DNA of 64,000 nucleotides, from contig JACPFF010000027.1 in assembly GCA_016183065.1 (NCBI GenBank), positions 1 through 64,000 on the forward strand, read 5' to 3'. This document shows, piece by piece, positions 10,389 through 18,742 of the stretch. The DNA comes from Deltaproteobacteria bacterium. GTDB lineage: Bacteria; UBA10199; GCA-002796325; JACPFF01. The translations under genes were made by a program, and so were the position numbers. The notes under the pieces are model-generated. The model ran no database searches and was not told where the DNA came from. It saw only the letters and a list, made by a program, of their open reading frames with translations. The stretch's first letter is position 1, and each line of letters starts with the position of its first letter.

Positions 10389-10435
10389 GAGGGTGTGGAT
10401 AAGTTTTTTCTGCCGACCCTCTACGGGATACACTC

Positions 10436-10464
10436 TTGACAGTATTGGGGTGGCTCTCTATGAG
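10436..10464 (+). promoter_or_regulatory. Promoter of the DAHP synthase gene
   Basis: TTGACA (10436-10441), a 17-base spacer and TATGAG (10459-10464). It overlaps the first in-frame ATG (10460), so translation may really begin at GTG 10472 or later. Confidence 0.5.
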
Positions 10465-11314
10465 CCACGGCGTGTCGTCGGGGAATGCGCGATTAGTCAG
10501 TCGGAGTGCGCAGGGACGTCCGAGTTGCGTGTCGTTGGGTGAGACGGCGTGCATCGGCGATGGGCACTTTCTCCTCGTCGCCGGTCCGTGTGCCGTGGAA
10601 AGTCGCGAGCAACTCTTGGCGAGCGCACGCGCGGCCCGCGATGCCGGGGCCGGCGCCTTGCGCGGGGGCGCCTTCAAGCCACGGACAAGTCCCTATGACT
10701 TTCAAGGACTTGGTGCAGAGGGGTTGCTCCTCCTGGCCGAGGCCCGAGAGGCCACAGGCCTCCCCATCGTGACCGAGGTGCTCGACCCCCGGGACATGCC
10801 CCTGGTCGCCGAATATGCCGATGTCATCCAGATCGGTTCGCGCAATACGCAAAATTACCCCTTGCTCCGGGAAGCGGGTCACGCGCGCAGGCCCGTACTC
10901 CTGAAACGCGGCATGTCGATGACCATTCGCGAATGGTTGTGCGCTGCGGAATATATTGTCAGCGAGGGGAACAGCGAGGTCATTCTCTGTGAACGTGGTA
11001 TTCGGACCTTTGAAACCGCGACCCGTCACACCCTCGACCTGAATGCCATTCCGGTCTTGAAGGCGTTGACGCATCTGCCGGTCATGGTCGATCCCTCGCA
11101 TGGGACCGGTCATGCGGCGTACGTCCCTTCCATGGCCAAGGCTGCTGTGGCCGCAGGGGCGGATGGGTTGCTGATCGAAATCCATCCCGATCCGCGCCAT
11201 GCCTTAAGCGATGGGGCCCAATCGCTCGACTTTCCCACATTTGCCCGACTTGCCCACGACATTGCCCACCTCCGCGCAACGTTGGCACCACAGCGCGTGC
11301 GTGCGAGTATTTGA
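10460..11314 (+). CDS. aroF: 3-deoxy-7-phosphoheptulonate (DAHP) synthase, type I-beta
   Basis: First enzyme of the shikimate pathway: condenses phosphoenolpyruvate with erythrose 4-phosphate. The short I-beta form is recognised by [48 protein letters not shown] and [10 protein letters not shown]. It has no N-terminal chorismate-mutase or ACT-like regulatory domain, so no built-in feedback control is apparent. KDO-8-phosphate synthase is related, but the RTSPY and ERGIRTFE signatures favour DAHP synthase. The start is uncertain: the ATG at 10460 lies in the -10 box; GTG 10472 and GTG 10529 are in frame, and conserved sequence begins around residue 30. It stands upstream of the glycolytic genes. 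Confidence 0.88.
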   Translation: MSHGVSSGNARLVSRSAQGRPSCVSLGETACIGDGHFLLVAGPCAVESREQLLASARAARDAGAGALRGGAFKPRTSPYDFQGLGAEGLLLLAEAREATGLPIVTEVLDPRDMPLVAEYADVIQIGSRNTQNYPLLREAGHARRPVLLKRGMSMTIREWLCAAEYIVSEGNSEVILCERGIRTFETATRHTLDLNAIPVLKALTHLPVMVDPSHGTGHAAYVPSMAKAAVAAGADGLLIEIHPDPRHALSDGAQSLDFPTFARLAHDIAHLRATLAPQRVRASI

Positions 11315-11389
11315 CGCGGCCCCGACCCCGTGTTAGGGCGGGCGCGGATTTCTGCTCGATCGTACTCACGATCAACCTTGGAGGGAGTG

Positions 11390-12397
11390 ATGGCACCGAC
11401 ACGGATTGCAATTAATGGGTTTGGGCGGATTGGTCGCGCGGTGGTGCGCATCGGGATGAATGATCCGGCCATCGAATTCGTCGGGATCAACGACCTCTTC
11501 GATGGTCCGACCATGGCCCATCTCCTGAAATATGATTCCATTTTTGGCCGGGCCCCCTGGCCTGTTGAAGTCGAGGAAGAGGCCCTCGTGGTGAACGGCA
11601 AGCGGATCCCGCTCAGCGCGGAGAAAGATCCGACACAGCTTCCGTGGGGGAAACGGGAGACCGATATTGTCTTCGAATGTACCGGCAAATTTGTCACCAA
11701 AGCGGCGGCAGCGGCCCACCTCACGGCCGGCGCCAAGTCGGTTCTGATCTCCGCGCCGGCAAAGGACGCCGACATGACCTGTTGCTTTGGCGTGAACCAT
11801 ACGGCATGGAACCCACGAGAGACGCCGATCATCTCCAATGCCTCATGCACGACGAACTGTCTGGCGCCCATTGCCAAAGTCTTGCATGATACGTTTGGCA
11901 TTGAGCGGGGATTTATGACGACGATCCATTCGTACACGAACGATCAACGGCTCATGGATAGTCCGCACAAAGACTTGCGCCGCGCGCGCGCGGGGGCCCT
12001 CTCGCAGATCCCGACCACGACCGGTGCGGCCCGCGCGGTCGGTCTGGTCCTGCCGGCACTCAAGGGAAAGCTCGATGGCATTGCCATTCGCGTCCCCACG
12101 CCGAACGTCTCCTGTCTGGACCTCGTCGTGCATGTCGCAAAACCTGCGACGGGTGATGAGGTCAACCATGCGTTCCGTCACGCCGCCGAGGGCCCACTCA
12201 AGCACGTGCTCCGCTATTGTGCCGAGCCGTTGGTCTCCACCGATTTCCTCGGTGATCCCCACTCGTCGATTGTCGATGCCCTCTCCACAGCGGCCAATGG
12301 GTCCATGGTGAAGGTGCTGGCGTGGTATGACAACGAGTACGGCTTCTCGTGCCGGATGCTCGATATGGCCAAGTATGCGGGAAGCACACTCCGCTAG
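11390..12397 (+). CDS. gap: Glyceraldehyde-3-phosphate dehydrogenase
   Basis: Type I GAPDH, 335 aa: oxidises glyceraldehyde 3-phosphate to 1,3-bisphosphoglycerate with NAD. Rossmann motif INGFGRIGR at residues 8-16; catalytic Cys153 in SNASCTTNCLAP; C-terminal YDNEYGFSCRMLD. The Asp of GINDL after the second strand suggests NAD rather than NADP. The start is fixed by GGAGGGAG just before the ATG. It heads the gap-pgk-tpiA cluster, with only 12 bases to pgk, so the three consecutive glycolytic steps are probably co-transcribed. Confidence 0.98.
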   Translation: MAPTRIAINGFGRIGRAVVRIGMNDPAIEFVGINDLFDGPTMAHLLKYDSIFGRAPWPVEVEEEALVVNGKRIPLSAEKDPTQLPWGKRETDIVFECTGKFVTKAAAAAHLTAGAKSVLISAPAKDADMTCCFGVNHTAWNPRETPIISNASCTTNCLAPIAKVLHDTFGIERGFMTTIHSYTNDQRLMDSPHKDLRRARAGALSQIPTTTGAARAVGLVLPALKGKLDGIAIRVPTPNVSCLDLVVHVAKPATGDEVNHAFRHAAEGPLKHVLRYCAEPLVSTDFLGDPHSSIVDALSTAANGSMVKVLAWYDNEYGFSCRMLDMAKYAGSTLR

Positions 12398-12409
12398 GAT
12401 GATCGTGCG

Positions 12410-13591
12410 ATGATTCACTCACTCACAGAGCTCGACTGCACAGGAAAGCGCGTTTTTTGTCGCGTCGACTTCAACTGTCCCATCCACCACGGCCAGGTGA
12501 TCGACGACACGCGCATTCGCGCAGCATTGCCGACGATACACTATATCCTGGAACACGGGGGGCGACTCATTCTGGCCTCCCATCTGGGCCGTCCAAAGGG
12601 GATTGGTTTCGAGGAGGAGTTCTCGCTCGCCCCGGTGGGCGAACACCTCGCCGAACTGTTGGGCAATATCGACATCCTCTTTCCGGAAGACTGTGTTGGT
12701 GATGCCGTACGCAAATTGGCGCACGATCTCCATCCGGGACAGGTCATGTTGCTGGAGAACCTCCGGTTTCATGTGGCGGAGCAGAAAAACGAGGACCATT
12801 TTGCCACCGAACTCGCCGCGCTCACCGATGTGTACGTGAACGACGCCTTCGGGACCGCCCATCGCGCCCATGCCTCGGTCGATGCCCTGCCGCGCCTGAT
12901 AGACAAGCGCGGTACAGGCTTCCTGATGGAGAAAGAGTTGGAACACTTGGGCCGGCTCTTTGAAAATCCGGCACGCCCCTTTGTGGCAATCCTTGGTGGC
13001 GCCAAAATCACGGACAAGCTCGCCATTGTCGAGCATCTCCTCGGCACGGTCGATGCTCTCCTGCTCGGGGGTGGCATGGCCTACACCTTTCTCAAGGCCA
13101 AAGAGGTCCCGATTGGAGCCTCGCTGGTCGATCAGACCAAGGTCTTCTGGGCCCACAAGATGCTTGACCGGGCAAATACAAAAGGTATCAAGTTGCTCAC
13201 ACCGAAGGACCATCTGATTGCCCAGTCGCTCGAGGCAACTGTTGGTGAGACCACGACCGGTGTGACGATTCGCGAAGGGTGGTTGGGCCTTGATATCGGC
13301 CCCAAGACGGTGGAGGCCTTTTCGCGCGTGATCGGGGAGGCGAGGACGATTTTGTGGAACGGACCGCTCGGTCGCTGTGAAGTCGAGGCCTTTGCCGCTG
13401 GTACCCTGGCCATCGCGCGGGCGGTCGCCAAAAGTCGCGCGACCTCCGTGGTGGGCGGCGGCGACTCGGTGGCCGCGCTGACGCGTGCCGGATTGACGGA
13501 AGAGATCACACATATCTCCACAGGGGGTGGGGCATGTCTTGAATTTCTCGAGGGGAAAAAGCTCCCCGGAATTGTGGCGCTTGAATCATGA
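12410..13591 (+). CDS. pgk: Phosphoglycerate kinase
   Basis: Transfers phosphate from 1,3-bisphosphoglycerate to ADP in glycolysis. 393 aa, the normal bacterial length. Hallmarks: RVDFNCP near the N-terminus, the substrate-binding SHLGRPKG, ILGGAKITDK, the nucleotide-site GGGMAYTFL, and the C-terminal GGGDSVAAL followed by STGGGACLEFLEG. Twelve bases after gap, and it overlaps tpiA by four bases (ATGA), which indicates translational coupling. Confidence 0.98.
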   Translation: MIHSLTELDCTGKRVFCRVDFNCPIHHGQVIDDTRIRAALPTIHYILEHGGRLILASHLGRPKGIGFEEEFSLAPVGEHLAELLGNIDILFPEDCVGDAVRKLAHDLHPGQVMLLENLRFHVAEQKNEDHFATELAALTDVYVNDAFGTAHRAHASVDALPRLIDKRGTGFLMEKELEHLGRLFENPARPFVAILGGAKITDKLAIVEHLLGTVDALLLGGGMAYTFLKAKEVPIGASLVDQTKVFWAHKMLDRANTKGIKLLTPKDHLIAQSLEATVGETTTGVTIREGWLGLDIGPKTVEAFSRVIGEARTILWNGPLGRCEVEAFAAGTLAIARAVAKSRATSVVGGGDSVAALTRAGLTEEITHISTGGGACLEFLEGKKLPGIVALES

Positions 13592-14361
13592 GACGACGAC
13601 TGATTGTTGGGAATTGGAAGATGAACGGGACGGTCCCGGAGTCACTCAAAATTGTGACCGGACTCGAACACCACATTAAAACCCCGCCCGATGTCGATCT
13701 GGCCGTGGCGCCCCCGTTCACGGCCCTCTACTCCGTCAGCGTGGCGCTGCAGGAGAGTTCCATTTTGCTGGCGGCCCAGAATTGCCACTGGGAAGAGAAG
13801 GGCGCACTGACTGGGGAGGTCTCGCCGGCCTTTCTCGCAGATCTGGGGTGCCGTTATGTCATTGTCGGCCATTCTGAACGGCGGCATCTCTTTGGTGAAA
13901 CCGATGAGATGATCAACAGGAAAGTCCATAGCACCTTGCGCAATGACCTCTTGCCGATCTTCTGTGTCGGCGAGACCGAGCAGGAACGTGAACGAGGCAC
14001 GGCCTGGCAGATCCTTGATGCACAGGTCAAACGCGGTCTGGCGGGCCTGCACATGAAGGAGCTCGATCATCTCGTGGTGGCGTATGAACCGGTCTGGGCC
14101 ATCGGTACCGGCAAGACCGCAAGTGCCGCACAGATCAGTGAGGTCCATGCCTTTATCCGGAACCTGCTGGAAAAATTGTTCGATGCCCCGTCGGCCAGTA
14201 CGGTAAAAATCCTCTATGGGGGAAGTGTCAAGGCCGAGAATGCCGCAGGGCTCGCCGCGGAAAAATCGATCGATGGGTGCCTGGTGGGGGGTGCCTCGCT
14301 TGAACCCGCCGAGTTTGCCGCCATTGTCCGGGCCATGGAACGACGACCGAGTGAATCGTAA
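13588..14361 (+). CDS. tpiA: Triose-phosphate isomerase
   Basis: Interconverts dihydroxyacetone phosphate and glyceraldehyde 3-phosphate. 257-aa TIM barrel with Lys11 (GNWKMN), catalytic His95 (VGHSERR) and Glu167 (YEPVWAIGTGK), plus the phosphate-gripper loop YGGSVK and a C-terminal VGGASL. Its ATG overlaps the pgk stop. The secG gene follows after 27 bases. Confidence 0.98.
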   Translation: MRRRLIVGNWKMNGTVPESLKIVTGLEHHIKTPPDVDLAVAPPFTALYSVSVALQESSILLAAQNCHWEEKGALTGEVSPAFLADLGCRYVIVGHSERRHLFGETDEMINRKVHSTLRNDLLPIFCVGETEQERERGTAWQILDAQVKRGLAGLHMKELDHLVVAYEPVWAIGTGKTASAAQISEVHAFIRNLLEKLFDAPSASTVKILYGGSVKAENAAGLAAEKSIDGCLVGGASLEPAEFAAIVRAMERRPSES

Positions 14362-14388
14362 GGGTCTGACCCTAGGTGAGGAGTGTCT

Positions 14389-14748
14389 ATGCAACCACTG
14401 TTACTGATCGTGCATGTCATTGTTTGTCTGGTCCTCATTGCCGTTATTTTGGTCCAGGCCGGCAAGGGGGCGAGCATTGGGGCCGTCTTTGGCGGCGGAT
14501 CGGCACAGACCCTATTTGGGGCGCGCGGCCCGGCCACGTTTTTTCAGAAGTTTACCACGGGCGCGGTCGTGGTCTTTCTTTTCACGTCGATCAGCCTGGC
14601 ACGGTACGCCAAGGAACAACGGAGCAGCTCCGTGATTGACAGTGTTCCCATCAATACGTTAGCGCCGGAGTCCGACGAGGGGAATCCCCTGGAAGGAGCG
14701 CCGATGGAAGGCGTGAAGGAGCCGGCTACAAAAGACGAAACACAATAG
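14389..14748 (+). CDS. secG: Protein translocase subunit SecG
   Basis: Small accessory subunit of the SecYEG channel. Two membrane helices (about residues 3-22 and 52-70) flank the conserved cytoplasmic loop with GKGASIGAVFGGGSAQTLFG, followed by a hydrophilic acidic tail. 119 aa. The ATG at 14389 is chosen because TGAGGAG ends five bases before it; the in-frame GTG at 14383 overlaps that site. The order tpiA-secG-tRNA-Leu(GAG) resembles the secG-leuU arrangement of E. coli. Confidence 0.95.
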   Translation: MQPLLLIVHVIVCLVLIAVILVQAGKGASIGAVFGGGSAQTLFGARGPATFFQKFTTGAVVVFLFTSISLARYAKEQRSSSVIDSVPINTLAPESDEGNPLEGAPMEGVKEPATKDETQ

Positions 14749-14788
14749 ACGAATAGAAAATCGAAAATAGAGGGCACCTTCGGTGCTT

Positions 14789-14870
14789 GCCGCGGTGGTG
14801 GAATTGGCAGACACGCACGCTTGAGGGGCGTGTGGGTAAAACCGTGTGAGTTCGAGTCTCACCCGCGGCA
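14789..14870 (+). tRNA. tRNA-Leu (anticodon GAG)
   Basis: The acceptor arms GCCGCGG and CCGCGGC pair fully, followed by discriminator A at 14870. Anticodon stem CACGC/GCGTG encloses the loop TTGAGGG, giving GAG. A long variable arm (class II) and the T-arm GTGAG-TTCGAGT-CTCAC are present. CCA is not encoded. Just upstream is a weak hairpin (14774-14786). Confidence 0.97.
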
Positions 14871-14984
14871 CAGAAAAAAACCCCTTAAGGGTCATTGTCG
14901 GCTGGGACCAGACGAGACCCGCCTGTGCCGTTTACATTTCTCGATACACAGCATATTCTCGCATCGATACGAGTGGAGGTTGGC

Positions 14985-15107
14985 ATGCCACACCAAATGA
15001 CCTGGGAAGAGATGAAGCAAGCATATCCGAATGAGTGGTTGCTCATCACAGAATTTGAACTCAATGACTTCGGACAAGTAGAACATGGTGTTGTTCGACG
15101 GCATTAA
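14985..15107 (+). pseudogene. Truncated small protein of an aspartyl-protease module
   Basis: A good GGAGGT site precedes the ATG at 14985. The 40 residues (MTWEEMKQAYPNEWLLITEFE and on) resemble the short partner often found before retropepsin-like genes in other bacteria. After the TAA at 15105-15107 the same frame continues for about 40 further codons (KEKFEVYRR, then FEYTGE) that fit the expected end of such a protein. That suggests a nonsense mutation, with the downstream part scrambled by a deletion. Confidence 0.5.
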
Positions 15108-15204
15108 AAAGAGAAGTTCGAGGTCTATCGCCGTCCCATACCGGCAGATGAGTGCGCATTTGAGTACACTGGCGAAACGACTTTTCCTGGTGGGTGGAGA
15201 GCGC

Positions 15205-15426
15205 ATGCCAAATGTCACCACATTTAATCCAGAGGGACGGTATATCGTGCTTCCACTTGTTGAAATCTGTTCTCATCGCATTGAAAATTTTCCCGTCTAT
15301 GTCTCACATTTTGAGAAATCATGGGGCATTGATGCCCTGATTGGTCTCGATTTTTTCCGGCAATTTCGTGTGACCATTGATTATCAACAAGGTGCGCTCA
15401 CCACAGAATCGTATGCTGTTGCGTAG
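15205..15426 (+). pseudogene. C-terminal remnant of a retropepsin-like aspartyl protease
   Basis: The frame encodes the end of a clan-AA protease: a flap-like strand, then GIDALIGLDFFRQFRVTIDY, the usual closing motif. The catalytic Asp-Thr/Ser-Gly part is missing. The frame is open back to 15085, but that upstream sequence (STLAKRL) overlaps the tail of the preceding small gene in another frame, as if the catalytic half had been deleted and the ends joined. It is probably inactive. Confidence 0.5.
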
Positions 15427-15455
15427 GGCAATATCTGCAACTGTCATTCCAGCGC

Positions 15456-17222
15456 TCAACTCTTCTCCGCGTGGTGTCCCATGGCCCAGAGGATGGCGGC
15501 CAGGGTGCGGGCGGTGCCGGAGAGCGCGTTTATCCCCTGATTCTCGTTCGGCCCATGGGCGTTGGTCTCGGGATCCTCGATGCCCCAGACATACACGGGC
15601 TTTCCGGGGAAGAAATCGACAAATGGCTGCAGGAAGCCGATGCTGCCACCGCACCCGCTGACAAGGAGCGGCTCTCCTGTGGCCTGCATGACCGCGGATT
15701 GGATGGCGCCAAATGCGGGCGCATCGGTATCCCCCAGCCACGCAGGGATGGAGCCGTTCTTGGAAAACCCCACCGTCGCACCCTTCCACAGCAGCGATTG
15801 AATACGCGCGTATAATGCCTGCTCAACGGCCGCGGCATCGACACCCGGCGGAATACGCACTTGTACCACCGAGCGCGCCTCCGGCACAATAATCCCTGCC
15901 ACGTTCGCGAGATCCTGCCCTTGATGGGCCAGCAGATGGATGGCCCAATCACACCACGTCGTCAACAACGGATGCCCCTCGGAGTTGACGACAAAGGACA
16001 TGCCCTCGGGCATCCCGGCCGCTCTCCGTAGGTACGTCACATCGGTGACAGCCGCAGCACTGGCCTTAAAGACCTCGGGAATGGCAATCTCTCGGTCCGT
16101 GAATCCGGGAAGATAGAGGCGCCGATTGACGTCCATCAGTTGCGCGACAATCCATGCGCTCTCGGTCGATGCCCCCGGCGCCATGCTATTGCCCCCTGCA
16201 TGGGTGGCCATCGCGACCGTGCGAACGGCCATCTCGCATTGCACGAGACCACGTGTGGCAATGGTCGCGGTCTGTCGGCCTGACTGGAGATTCCACCCGT
16301 CGACCGCCAGCAAGAGATCCGGAGGCTGGGCGTCAATTTGCGGCAAGACCTCGCCGATATGGATCGACCCGATCTCCTCTTCCCCCTCGACCACCGCGAC
16401 CACATTCACGGGGAGAGGAATCCCCGCATTCCGATAGGCCATAATGGCCGTGAGTGCCGCGATGAAACCGGCCTTGTCGTCTGAGGCCCCGCGACCAAAG
16501 AGCCGCCCTTTGCTTGCATGCGCGACCCATGGATTGGAGCGCCATTCTTTCGGGTCCGCGGGCTGGTCATCATGGTGGCTATACAGCCAGACGGTCTCCT
16601 TTGCGGGATCGGATCCAAAGACGGCATAGACCGTGGGGAGTCCACCGGTCGGCGTCACCGTAGTAACCCGATCTGGCCCGGCGGCCTGCAGGAGTGGTGT
16701 CACCCACTCGCTGGCCGTTCGTCGGACTTCATCCCACAGGGTGTCATCGTGACTCACCCCGCGAAAACTGATCCCGCGCGCGAGTTGTGACAGCATCTCG
16801 CGGGCAAGGGCGTCGACTTGCGTCATGACGTCCGCCAGCGATTGCGGAAGGCCCTTATCCCACCGAGGGAGAGCCGTGATGACGCCATCGAGCGCATGCT
16901 GTACGTCCGTTGTAGAGAGATCCTGTATCTGACGCGCGAAGAGATCCGGCGACCGGAGATAGTTTGCCAGCGGGGTTGGCGGGTCTTGACGAAACCATCG
17001 ATTGGGTCTCATGTGTCGAAAGTGTGATGGGGTCGATGGTGAGACGCTCTCTAGCACGAGCTGCGCCACATGGCCGGCGACCTCCGGTGTCGGCGCCAGC
17101 CGACGAAACACCTCTGCCGCAGCCGCTGGGACGTTGGGCGCTGATCGCGCCTCTTGCAACAGCGCCCGCGCCGAACGAAGAGCGGGGGTCTGTCCGACCA
17201 CTGCGGATTTCATCGCTGGCAT
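15456..17222 (-). CDS. M20-family metallopeptidase with an N-terminal extension
   Basis: Zinc-dependent peptidase of the M20/M25/M40 family, 588 aa. Metal and catalytic motifs: His216-x-Asp218 (YSHHDDQP), Asp248 (GRGASDDKAG), the EGEEEIGS glutamates (281-283), VDGWN, and a C-terminal His in ETNAHGPNEN. The GCGGSIGF segment is also typical. The first ~150 residues are helical, have no counterpart in ordinary family members (about 450 aa), and I do not recognise them. The start at 17222 is fixed by AAGGAG seven bases upstream. Substrate unknown, probably dipeptides or other small amide compounds. It lies 114 bases after an unknown gene in the same direction. Confidence 0.85.
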   Translation of the reverse strand: MPAMKSAVVGQTPALRSARALLQEARSAPNVPAAAAEVFRRLAPTPEVAGHVAQLVLESVSPSTPSHFRHMRPNRWFRQDPPTPLANYLRSPDLFARQIQDLSTTDVQHALDGVITALPRWDKGLPQSLADVMTQVDALAREMLSQLARGISFRGVSHDDTLWDEVRRTASEWVTPLLQAAGPDRVTTVTPTGGLPTVYAVFGSDPAKETVWLYSHHDDQPADPKEWRSNPWVAHASKGRLFGRGASDDKAGFIAALTAIMAYRNAGIPLPVNVVAVVEGEEEIGSIHIGEVLPQIDAQPPDLLLAVDGWNLQSGRQTATIATRGLVQCEMAVRTVAMATHAGGNSMAPGASTESAWIVAQLMDVNRRLYLPGFTDREIAIPEVFKASAAAVTDVTYLRRAAGMPEGMSFVVNSEGHPLLTTWCDWAIHLLAHQGQDLANVAGIIVPEARSVVQVRIPPGVDAAAVEQALYARIQSLLWKGATVGFSKNGSIPAWLGDTDAPAFGAIQSAVMQATGEPLLVSGCGGSIGFLQPFVDFFPGKPVYVWGIEDPETNAHGPNENQGINALSGTARTLAAILWAMGHHAEKS

Positions 17223-17336
17223 ATGCACACTCCTTGTTGTCGAAAGGTCCTCACTATTCCCTTGTTCGGCCCGGGGCAAATAAAGATTCTGCGTCATACC
17301 CTGGTTCAATGCCCAGGGACATATTGGGGATTTTGG

Positions 17337-18641
17337 CTAATTGACACAACCATCGCTCGACAACTCCCTGGTCCAAGGCATACCGGCTACGGGTTGAGGA
17401 TAGGGCGTTGGCAGTGGATAGGTTCCAAAGGGGTAGCGTCGTCCATTTGTCACACTGAAATCATGGAGATTCATCAGAACTCCTGAGGGATACAATCCAC
17501 AACTGGCAGCGGTCTCTGCATCAAGCCCTGGAAAGCGCCTGCCAATCGCGCGTGCGACTTTCTGGCACGCGAATCCACTGTCGGGTGCCGACCAGTCAGC
17601 AAACTCTCGCAGCCAGGCACTGACATCCGCTGATTGCAATGGGTTCGTCGCAAACGTCGCCAGATGTGCCAAAGTCACGAGCCCCAACAGTCGCACACGT
17701 TCCAGATTCGACGCCATCGACGGAGTCCCGTTGTTGCTCGGCACATCTGTCGCAGTGTTCACGCCATGAATACCCATCGTAATGTGGGTTGTTCCGCGAT
17801 CTGCTTCGGTCATCTGATATCGTTGATACCCCAAAGTCCTGTCATTGGATCGGTGCGTTAAAATAGGAATCTCACGGCCAAGATCATGCCAGGCATCATA
17901 CAATACCAGGGGCGGTGTCCCATCGTGAGGAGCAACTACCCGCTTATCCAACATGCCATGATGTACGATGGCGTGGATATATGTACCAGCCAAGACATAG
18001 GCAAGACGCTCAATAATGGTCAGCGCCGGCTTCGCAAATTGTTCTCCGAGCCAATACAATTCCGACCCGGCGATCACGACCAACTCGGATTGATAAGCCG
18101 CGTCATTTTTATCGAACTGAAGCATAGGCATATACAGCGCCAGGCCATACAACGAACGGACGGCACTCCATCGTATCTCCAGCTCTTGAATCAGCTGCGG
18201 TACCACGTCGATCCCGTTGACCTCGAGACGCGTCCCATTCCATGCCCGCTGAAAAGCTTCGCAGGTCTCATCGATCATGCGACAAGCGCCACTCCGTATC
18301 GAGAAGGGCCGGTGGACGGTTTCATATTCCTTGCGTGATTCATGAACAAGCACTCGACTGACCCGATTCGCAAGAAGTGGCGCATACCGATCAAATGATT
18401 TGTCATAGCTGACGGTCCCATTGATCTGATCGAAGAAGATCCCTGTAGCGATTGCTTCATCACTGACCTGCAGCGGTACACAAACATTGCCACGAGGATC
18501 ACAATATGCCGGGATTAGGGGGTGATAAAAAGTTCGCCAGGCCCGCCCGGTCCGTAGCGCGTCGAGACGCAATTGATTCACGTACCGTTGTTCAACGGCA
18601 GCATCCAATGGTACGCGGCTTATCGCAATCGTTGTTGTCAC
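17337..18641 (-). CDS. Unknown 434-residue protein
   Basis: No family recognised. The start is GTG at 18641, with AAAGGAG four bases upstream; the frame is open further upstream but has no better signal there. The protein appears soluble, with no signal peptide. It contains an HAIVHH cluster in a hydrophobic helix (about residues 225-235), several aromatic-rich stretches, a few Cys in the C-terminal quarter, and a Pro/Tyr-rich end. The first half contains Arg/Glu-rich helices. It sits between the GH9 gene (101 bases upstream) and the M20 peptidase (114 bases downstream), all leftward, so the three may form a loose unit. A metal-binding role for the His cluster would be speculation. Confidence 0.6.
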   Translation of the reverse strand: MTTTIAISRVPLDAAVEQRYVNQLRLDALRTGRAWRTFYHPLIPAYCDPRGNVCVPLQVSDEAIATGIFFDQINGTVSYDKSFDRYAPLLANRVSRVLVHESRKEYETVHRPFSIRSGACRMIDETCEAFQRAWNGTRLEVNGIDVVPQLIQELEIRWSAVRSLYGLALYMPMLQFDKNDAAYQSELVVIAGSELYWLGEQFAKPALTIIERLAYVLAGTYIHAIVHHGMLDKRVVAPHDGTPPLVLYDAWHDLGREIPILTHRSNDRTLGYQRYQMTEADRGTTHITMGIHGVNTATDVPSNNGTPSMASNLERVRLLGLVTLAHLATFATNPLQSADVSAWLREFADWSAPDSGFACQKVARAIGRRFPGLDAETAASCGLYPSGVLMNLHDFSVTNGRRYPFGTYPLPTPYPQPVAGMPWTRELSSDGCVN

Positions 18642-18742
18642 GTTACTCCTTTCATACCAACTGGTTTGTCGGTTGTTTGTAGAAGAAGTTGCGTGGATCA
18701 GTACAACGGTATCCAAACAGGACCACAACGGGTGAGTGTTCG

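Noticed and set aside
12419-13513. 364-codon minus-strand open frame
   Set aside because: Antisense of pgk; no motif.
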